From: an uncultured Bacteroidales bacterium
GTDB lineage: Bacteria > Bacteroidota > Bacteroidia > Bacteroidales > Muribaculaceae
Length of the DNA stretch: 10,135 nucleotides
Assembly (NCBI GenBank): GCA_945828175.1
Contig: CALZQD010000035.1
Span: forward strand, 1-10,135
Direction of reading: 5' to 3'
Shown here: positions 6,926-10,135 of the stretch, in pieces
Numbering within the stretch: the stretch's first letter is position 1
How the letters are laid out: every line of letters starts with the position of its first letter
Program-made: the position numbers and the translations under genes
The notes under the pieces: model-generated
What the model was told of the DNA's origin: nothing
The model's input: the letters and a program-made list of their open reading frames with translations, nothing else
Database searches by the model: none

Positions 6926-7500
6926 TGTAGTAAACGGTTGATGCGTTGTGAGATGTCTTCGCGACTGCCGTCGCCCCAGGCGGCTCCGAGCACGGCTGCG
7001 CCCGAGAAGCCTATGTCGCGCAGAAGACCGATGTTGTCGGCGCTGACACCTCCGAGGGCTAATGTCGTGGTGTCGAGGCGGCCGTCGTCAAAGGCGTGGC
7101 GCAGTTCGGCGGGGGTGAAGGCGGCGGTGTAGCCCTGCTTCGAGATGCTGTCGAAGACGGGGCTTATGAAACGGTAGTCGGTTGTCGGCGCGGCGGCCTC
7201 GGCTTCGGCTATCGAGTGGCACGAGCGGCTGACGACGCCCCTGAAGCCCGCGGGCGGCAGCGGATGGCGGCCGTTGAGGTGTATGCCGCAGCCATAGCGC
7301 GCGGCGAGCTCATGAAAGTCGTTGAGCGACAGGCGGTCGCGATACTGCGGGTCTATCGCCTCGATGATGGCGTCGACGGCCTCGGCTGATTGACCGGGGT
7401 GGCGCAGATGTACGCGCTCGACGCCGCGGTCGAGCATCGTCATGATGGCGTCGGCCTCGGCTGCGACGGGTGTCTCGGGTGTGATGACGACGAGTCTCAT
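6910..7500 (-). CDS. tenI: TenI-like protein of the ThiE/TenI family
   Basis: This 196-residue TIM-barrel paralogue of ThiE has lost ThiE's substrate motifs. HLRHPGQ (31-37) replaces QLRMKDE, LNDFHELAARYGCGIHLN (59-76) has no Asp-Asp pair, and SPVFDSISKQGY (113-124) takes the place of the GPF..T.TK loop. It retains ALGGV (148-152). It has SRSCHS with His95 at the place where Bacillus subtilis TenI has its SVHS histidine, which is implicated in thiazole tautomerisation. The likely role is aromatising the thiazole tautomer released by ThiG. A divergent second thiamine-phosphate synthase is the alternative, and many pipelines would label it that way. It overlaps thiS by ATGA (7497-7500) and thiE by 16 nt. 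Family membership is firm; the precise function is inference. Confidence 0.85.
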   Translation of the reverse strand: MRLVVITPETPVAAEADAIMTMLDRGVERVHLRHPGQSAEAVDAIIEAIDPQYRDRLSLNDFHELAARYGCGIHLNGRHPLPPAGFRGVVSRSCHSIAEAEAAAPTTDYRFISPVFDSISKQGYTAAFTPAELRHAFDDGRLDTTTLALGGVSADNIGLLRDIGFSGAAVLGAAWGDGSREDISQRINRLLQCCNS

Positions 7501-7697
7501 CCGCCGCAGACAGCTTTGATGACGGTGATTGCCATGCCTTCCTCGAGCGGCATGGCAGAGCGGTCCTCGCGGCGCACGACCTTGTTGGCGACGGCGACGG
7601 CTGTGCCGGGGCGGGCGAGCCCCTCGCGTTCGAGAAGAGCCTCGAGATTGTCGACTCCGGTGGCGTCGACGGCCTTGTGATTGATAAAGACTTTCAT
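7497..7697 (-). CDS. thiS: Sulfur carrier protein ThiS
   Basis: ThiS is the small ubiquitin-like carrier whose C-terminal glycine is adenylated by ThiF and turned into the thiocarboxylate used by ThiG. The 66-residue product ends in the required Gly-Gly (AVCGG) and shows the beta-grasp pattern MKVFINHKAV, NLEALLEREGL, VAVANKVVRRED and LEEGMAITVIKAV. The ATG at 7697 is chosen because AAAAAGG ends 6 nt upstream, because the length fits the family, and because any upstream extension of the frame would run through the riboswitch. First gene of the operon; its leader carries the TPP riboswitch. Confidence 0.95.
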   Translation of the reverse strand: MKVFINHKAVDATGVDNLEALLEREGLARPGTAVAVANKVVRREDRSAMPLEEGMAITVIKAVCGG

Positions 7698-7702
7698 AAT
7701 CG

Positions 7703-7722
7703 ACCTTTTTGTGAGAGGTGCC
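7703..7722 (-). promoter_or_regulatory. thiS ribosome binding site with putative sequestering segment
   Basis: AAAAAGG (7710-7704) precedes the thiS ATG by 6 nt, a good Shine-Dalgarno match in a phylum that often lacks one. ACCU (7719-7716) can pair with AGGU (7706-7703) and cover it. The wider segment GGCACCUCUC (7722-7713) is complementary over 10 pairs, one of them G-U, to the aptamer strand GAGGGGUGCC (7849-7840). These alternatives suggest translational control by the riboswitch. The structure is inferred by eye. Confidence 0.5.
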
Positions 7723-7772
7723 GCAGCCGTGGCGGGGGCCGGCGGATGAATCCTGCGCGATGCAAAGCTAGG

Positions 7773-7854
7773 AACAAGTCCTTTCGACGGTACTAACCGT
7801 ATCAAGTTCACAGGGTATGATCTCAGCCCCGGTCGATGAGGCACCCCTCTTGTT
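7773..7854 (-). ncRNA. TPP riboswitch aptamer (THI element)
   Basis: The minus-strand leader of thiS matches the thiamine pyrophosphate aptamer throughout. The sequence runs GGGGTGCC, then GGGGCTGAGAT with the conserved CUGAGA core, then ATACCCTGTGAACTTGAT, then the P5 hairpin ACGGT-TAGT-ACCGT. Terminal helix P1 is closed by AACAAG (7854-7849) with CTTGTT (7778-7773). The aptamer is about 82 nt, the usual size. It binds TPP and turns down the downstream thi genes. No intrinsic terminator (stem plus U-tract) is visible between it and thiS, which points to control of translation. Confidence 0.96.
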
Positions 7855-7865
7855 GGAATTCAGGG

Positions 7866-7898
7866 CAAAGATATGTCGAAATATTGAAAAGTCCAAAA
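7866..7898 (-). promoter_or_regulatory. Bacteroidetes-type promoter of the thiamine operon
   Basis: Reading the minus strand, TTTTGG (7898-7893) is followed after 19 nt by TATCTTTG (7873-7866), an exact match to the Bacteroidetes -7 box TAnnTTTG with a -33 TTTG at the right distance. Transcription would start near 7861, only a few bases before riboswitch helix P1 at 7854. Confidence 0.8.
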
Positions 7899-7909
7899 TA
7901 AATTGCGTA

Positions 7910-7944
7910 TGTGGCGGCTATACGGGTAAATTTTGCTATTTTTG
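7910..7944 (+). promoter_or_regulatory. Bacteroidetes-type promoter of nagB
   Basis: TATTTTTG at 7937-7944 matches the -7 box TAnnTTTG and lies 45 nt before the nagB ATG. The -33 element is weak: TGTGG at 7910-7914 is 22 nt upstream. The leader that follows is AT-rich (TAAAAATTTAATC) with no Shine-Dalgarno, as is common for Bacteroidetes genes. This promoter diverges from the thi promoter, the two -7 boxes being about 63 bp apart. Confidence 0.6.
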
Positions 7945-7989
7945 CAGTCAGAACAACTATTACTTAACCCCTATAAAAATTTAATCATC

Positions 7990-8799
7990 ATGAGACTGAT
8001 TATCGAAAAGAATTATGACGAGGTTTCACGCTGGGCCGCCAACTATGTCGCAGCCCGCATCAACGAGGCGTGTCCTACTCCCGATAAACCCTTCGTGCTC
8101 GGCTGCCCGACCGGCAGCTCGCCCCTGGGCATGTACCGCCATCTTATCAAGCTCAACAAAGAGGGCAAGGTGTCGTTCAAGAATGTCGTGACATTCAACA
8201 TGGACGAATACTGCGGCATCCCCCGCGACCACGAGCAGAGCTACTATACTTTCATGTGGACAAACTTCTTCAATCAGATTGACATCCTTCCCGAGAACGT
8301 CAACATCCTCAACGGCAATGCCGCCGATCCCGCTGAAGAGTGCCGTCGCTATGAAGAGAAAATCGCCTCTTACGGCGGCATCGACCTCTTCCTCGGCGGC
8401 GTAGGCCCCGACGGTCATATCGCCTTCAACGAACCCGGTTCGTCTCTGACATCGAAGACCCGCATGAAGACTCTCACCCAGGACACTATCATCGCCAACT
8501 CTCGCTTCTTCGAGAACAATGTCGACCTCGTGCCCAAGACAGCTCTCACGGTCGGTGTCGGCACTATCATGAGCGCCAAGAGCGTGCTGCTCATCGTCAA
8601 CGGCTATAACAAGGCCCGCGCCCTCCATCACGGCGTCGAAGGCGGCATCTCGCAGATGTGGACCATCTCGGCCCTGCAGCTCCACCCCAAAGCGCTCATC
8701 GTCGCCGACGAAGACGCTTGCGCCGAGCTCAAAGTCTCGACTTACCGCTACTTCAAAGACATCGAGAAAGCCAACCTCAACCCCGACTCACAGCTCTAA
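7990..8799 (+). CDS. nagB: Glucosamine-6-phosphate deaminase NagB
   Basis: NagB converts glucosamine 6-phosphate to fructose 6-phosphate and ammonia, taking amino sugars from host glycans or cell wall into glycolysis. The 269-residue protein aligns with E. coli NagB almost without gaps. It has the phosphate loop PTGSSPLGMY (40-49), FNMDEY (69-74) with Asp72, and GGVGPDGHIAFNEPGSSL (136-153) with Asp141, His143 and Glu148. Residues of the E. coli N-acetylglucosamine-6-phosphate allosteric site are also present (Arg158, Lys160, Tyr254), so allosteric activation is plausible. The start at 7990 gives the E. coli N-terminus (MRLI); the frame's upstream ATG at 7933 lies in the promoter. It is a single-gene unit here, with no nagA beside it. 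Confidence 0.97.
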   Translation: MRLIIEKNYDEVSRWAANYVAARINEACPTPDKPFVLGCPTGSSPLGMYRHLIKLNKEGKVSFKNVVTFNMDEYCGIPRDHEQSYYTFMWTNFFNQIDILPENVNILNGNAADPAEECRRYEEKIASYGGIDLFLGGVGPDGHIAFNEPGSSLTSKTRMKTLTQDTIIANSRFFENNVDLVPKTALTVGVGTIMSAKSVLLIVNGYNKARALHHGVEGGISQMWTISALQLHPKALIVADEDACAELKVSTYRYFKDIEKANLNPDSQL

Positions 8800-8827
8800 G
8801 CTCTGCCACAGAAATCCCATAAACCGA

Positions 8828-8860
8828 CACCAGCGGCGCCCCCGGCGCCGCTGGTGCTGT
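8828..8860 (+). terminator. Hairpin terminator between nagB and glsB
   Basis: CACCAGCGGCGCC (8828-8840) and its exact reverse complement (8844-8856) form a 13-bp stem with a CCC loop, 28 nt after the nagB stop. The tail CTGTATTTAT is only modestly T-rich, so it is less than a textbook terminator, but its place between convergent genes supports that role, perhaps for both strands. Confidence 0.6.
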
Positions 8861-8870
8861 ATTTATGAGA

Positions 8871-8906
8871 GTCGGACAAGTCTGACGGGTCTGACAAGTC
8901 CGACAG
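8871..8906. repeat. Four tandem 9-nt repeats, GTCNGAC plus two purines
   Basis: Four units begin at 8871, 8880, 8889 and 8898 with exact 9-nt period: GTCGGACAA, GTCTGACGG, GTCTGACAA and GTCCGACAG. Each core GTCNGAC is a palindrome around its middle base, and the first and last units (GTCGGAC, GTCCGAC) are reverse complements of each other. The array sits between the nagB terminator and the 3' end of glsB, where both genes end, so a promoter operator is unlikely. Role unknown. Confidence 0.8.
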
Positions 8907-8922
8907 GACGATATGGCTGATC

Positions 8923-9873
8923 TCAGACATTCTTTGCGCCATTTTCGTCGGGGTGGAAGGTGTCGATGTGGCGCTGTTTTTTTTCTTCGAGGATTTCGGA
9001 GATGGCGAGGAAGATGCCGCTCTCTTCGACGTTGCCGAATTCGTCGTTGACGGCTGTGCCGAACATGCGCATCGTCGGCGACAGGCTCATGTAGGCGTTG
9101 ACCAGCGGCGGGATGTTGTCGCCGTGGCGGCGTATCTCGGCGTTGAGAATCCGGTAGTCGGTCTTGAAGTCGTCGCCGGTGAAGAGGCGCGCGAGGGCTT
9201 CGTTGTCGGCGCCGGTCTCGAGGGGCGTGATGGGCGTGACGAGACGGTCGGGGTCGGGGAAGTGTTTGTTAAGGAAGTAAAGTATCATGTCGCGGCATTC
9301 GGCCGTGTAGCTTGGATACATCGTCACCTTGCCGAAGAGATATTTCATGTCGGGATGGATGACCGTGAGTGAGCCGAGGCCGTCCCAGAGGTTGTCGAGC
9401 GTGTAGATGGCTTTGGCGCCGGCGCGCGACGACTGGTATTCGGGGCGCACGAACGAGCGGCCGAGCTCGATGGTGTAGGGCAGGTAGTCGCGGATGAATT
9501 CGGGCGAGAAGTGGAACATATGGCTCGTGGCGATGCGGGGCGTACCGTTCTCGACGACGATGTCGCGGCCGCAGATGAATCGGTAGCCGCCGAGGATAAG
9601 CTTGCTCTCCGGGTCCCAGACGATGAGCTGCTTGCAGGGCGGGGTCATGGTGTCGAAGCGGTCGATGTCGCATTCGAGTCCCGTGCCGCCGCCGGCAAGA
9701 CGGAATGAGATTTCGCGCAGACGGCCTATCTCGCGCATCACTGCCGGACAGCTTTCGGCGGTGATGACATAGATGTCGTTGTTGCCTTTGTTGGTTTTGC
9801 GGAGGAAATATTCGGGTTTGAGCTCGGCTTCGATGATGTCAGTGTCAACCGGTTCAATTATCTTTTCGTTCAT
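8923..9873 (-). CDS. glsB: Glycine-lipid N-acyltransferase, GlsB-like (GNAT/hemolysin family)
   Basis: The 316-residue protein belongs to the OlsB/hemolysin-like GNAT acyltransferases. In Bacteroides, GlsB transfers a 3-hydroxy fatty acyl group to glycine, the first step of glycine (and serine-glycine) lipid synthesis in the membrane. Visible support includes the CDIDRFDTM segment (68-76), the strand LIVWDPESKLILGGYRF (83-99), and the family signature ELGRSFVRPEYQ (136-147) followed by AKAIYTLDNLWDGLG. It overlaps the 3' end of a PlsC-like acyltransferase gene by 20 nt, matching the glsB/glsA partnership that carries out N- and then O-acylation. An ornithine or other amino-acid N-acyltransferase is the alternative. 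The family call is strong; the glycine preference rests on lineage and neighbour. Confidence 0.8.
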   Translation of the reverse strand: MNEKIIEPVDTDIIEAELKPEYFLRKTNKGNNDIYVITAESCPAVMREIGRLREISFRLAGGGTGLECDIDRFDTMTPPCKQLIVWDPESKLILGGYRFICGRDIVVENGTPRIATSHMFHFSPEFIRDYLPYTIELGRSFVRPEYQSSRAGAKAIYTLDNLWDGLGSLTVIHPDMKYLFGKVTMYPSYTAECRDMILYFLNKHFPDPDRLVTPITPLETGADNEALARLFTGDDFKTDYRILNAEIRRHGDNIPPLVNAYMSLSPTMRMFGTAVNDEFGNVEESGIFLAISEILEEKKQRHIDTFHPDENGAKNV

Positions 9874-10135
9874 TGGCGCTACTGTCTTTGAGGTTGTAAA
9901 CGATGTCTTTGATTTCCATAGCCTTGTCTTGGGGATCGCCTCCGTCGGCGAGAGCGAGGTGGCTGATGGGTGATCCGCAGATTATCTCGAATGTCTTGCC
10001 CTCTGATTTGAAGACTTCGCGGGGCAGGAGAAGCATTTCGAGATTGAATCTGATGCCGAGCTTTTTCCGCAGCCCGGCAAAGCGGTAGAAGGTGTTTGAG
10101 TTGCAGCCGTCGAAGTAGACCGGCAGGATGTCGCG
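9854..10135 (-). CDS. glsA: PlsC-like lysophospholipid acyltransferase, C-terminal part (probable GlsA)
   Basis: The frame is open to the window edge, giving the last 93 residues; the ATG at 10036 is internal, not the start. The fragment shows the late part of a PlsC/LPLAT domain: ILPVYFDGCNSNTFYRFAG (3-21) matches the block III region (P-V-Y-F-G type) and the tail GKTFEIICGSPISH (53-66) resembles the closing strand of the domain. The catalytic HX4D motif lies outside the window. In Bacteroides, GlsA O-acylates the N-acyl glycine made by GlsB. The 20-nt overlap with glsB implies translational coupling of the two steps. The name rests on this pairing; a generic 1-acylglycerol-3-phosphate acyltransferase is possible. 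Confidence 0.7.
   Translation of the reverse strand, partial: RDILPVYFDGCNSNTFYRFAGLRKKLGIRFNLEMLLLPREVFKSEGKTFEIICGSPISHLALADGGDPQDKAMEIKDIVYNLKDSSANERKDN

Noticed and set aside
7698..7844. N-terminal extension of thiS to 115 residues
   Set aside because: It would translate the TPP riboswitch. ThiS is normally about 66 residues and the ATG at 7697 has a good ribosome binding site.
7933..7989. Upstream start for nagB at 7933
   Set aside because: That ATG overlaps the -7 box, and the added 19 residues are absent from the NagB family; the ATG at 7990 reproduces the E. coli N-terminus.
8026..8685. Antisense frame of 219 codons opposite nagB
   Set aside because: NagB matches its family over its full length, so the opposite frame is a shadow; the product has no recognisable domain.
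8871..8906. The GTCNGAC repeats as a CRISPR array
   Set aside because: The units are 9 nt and contiguous, with no spacers and no cas genes in view.

Overview
The window looks like a chromosomal segment from a Bacteroidales bacterium. Its GC-rich genes and overall gene content suggest something like Muribaculaceae, though the family is an inference. Supporting signs are promoters of the Bacteroidetes type (TTTG, about 20 nt, TAnnTTTG), AT-rich leaders before ATG, an OmpA-family porin with a coiled-coil linker, and a glycine-lipid acyltransferase pair. All complete genes are intact. I see no mobile element, tRNA, rRNA or CRISPR array.

Layout. From 1 to 1002 (+) lies the 3' part of an OmpA-family outer-membrane protein, closed by a strong terminator hairpin. 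A single SemiSWEET-like three-helix transporter follows at 1098-1376 (+). From 7697 down to 1529 (-) runs a nine-gene thiamine operon in transcription order: thiS, a TenI-like gene, thiE, thiG, thiH, thiF, a class I SAM-dependent methyltransferase, tenA, thiD. A clear TPP riboswitch (7854-7773) and a textbook Bacteroidetes promoter (7898-7866) sit in front of thiS. Diverging from the same control region is nagB (7990-8799, +), with its own -7 box at 7937-7944 and a 13-bp hairpin after its stop. Beyond an intergenic stretch with four 9-nt repeats come, on the minus strand, glsB (9873-8923) and the 3' end of a PlsC-like acyltransferase, probably glsA (running off the window at 10135).

How the genes work together. 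ThiF activates ThiS, which carries the sulfur. ThiH makes dehydroglycine from tyrosine. ThiG builds the thiazole, and the TenI-like protein may aromatise it. TenA regenerates hydroxymethylpyrimidine (HMP) from degraded thiamine, and ThiD phosphorylates HMP twice. ThiE joins the two halves to thiamine phosphate. The riboswitch shuts this down when thiamine pyrophosphate is plentiful. Every one of the eight gene junctions overlaps by 1-16 nt, so the operon is built for coupled translation.

Most notable points: an uncharacterised methyltransferase sits inside this TPP-controlled operon; thiC (de novo pyrimidine synthesis) is absent from it; ThiF lacks the zinc-ligand cysteines and the cysteine expected at the sulfur-transfer position; the riboswitch's 5' strand has a 10-bp complement just upstream of the thiS ribosome binding site, suggesting a translational switch; and a four-unit GTCNGAC repeat of exact 9-nt period lies between nagB and glsB.
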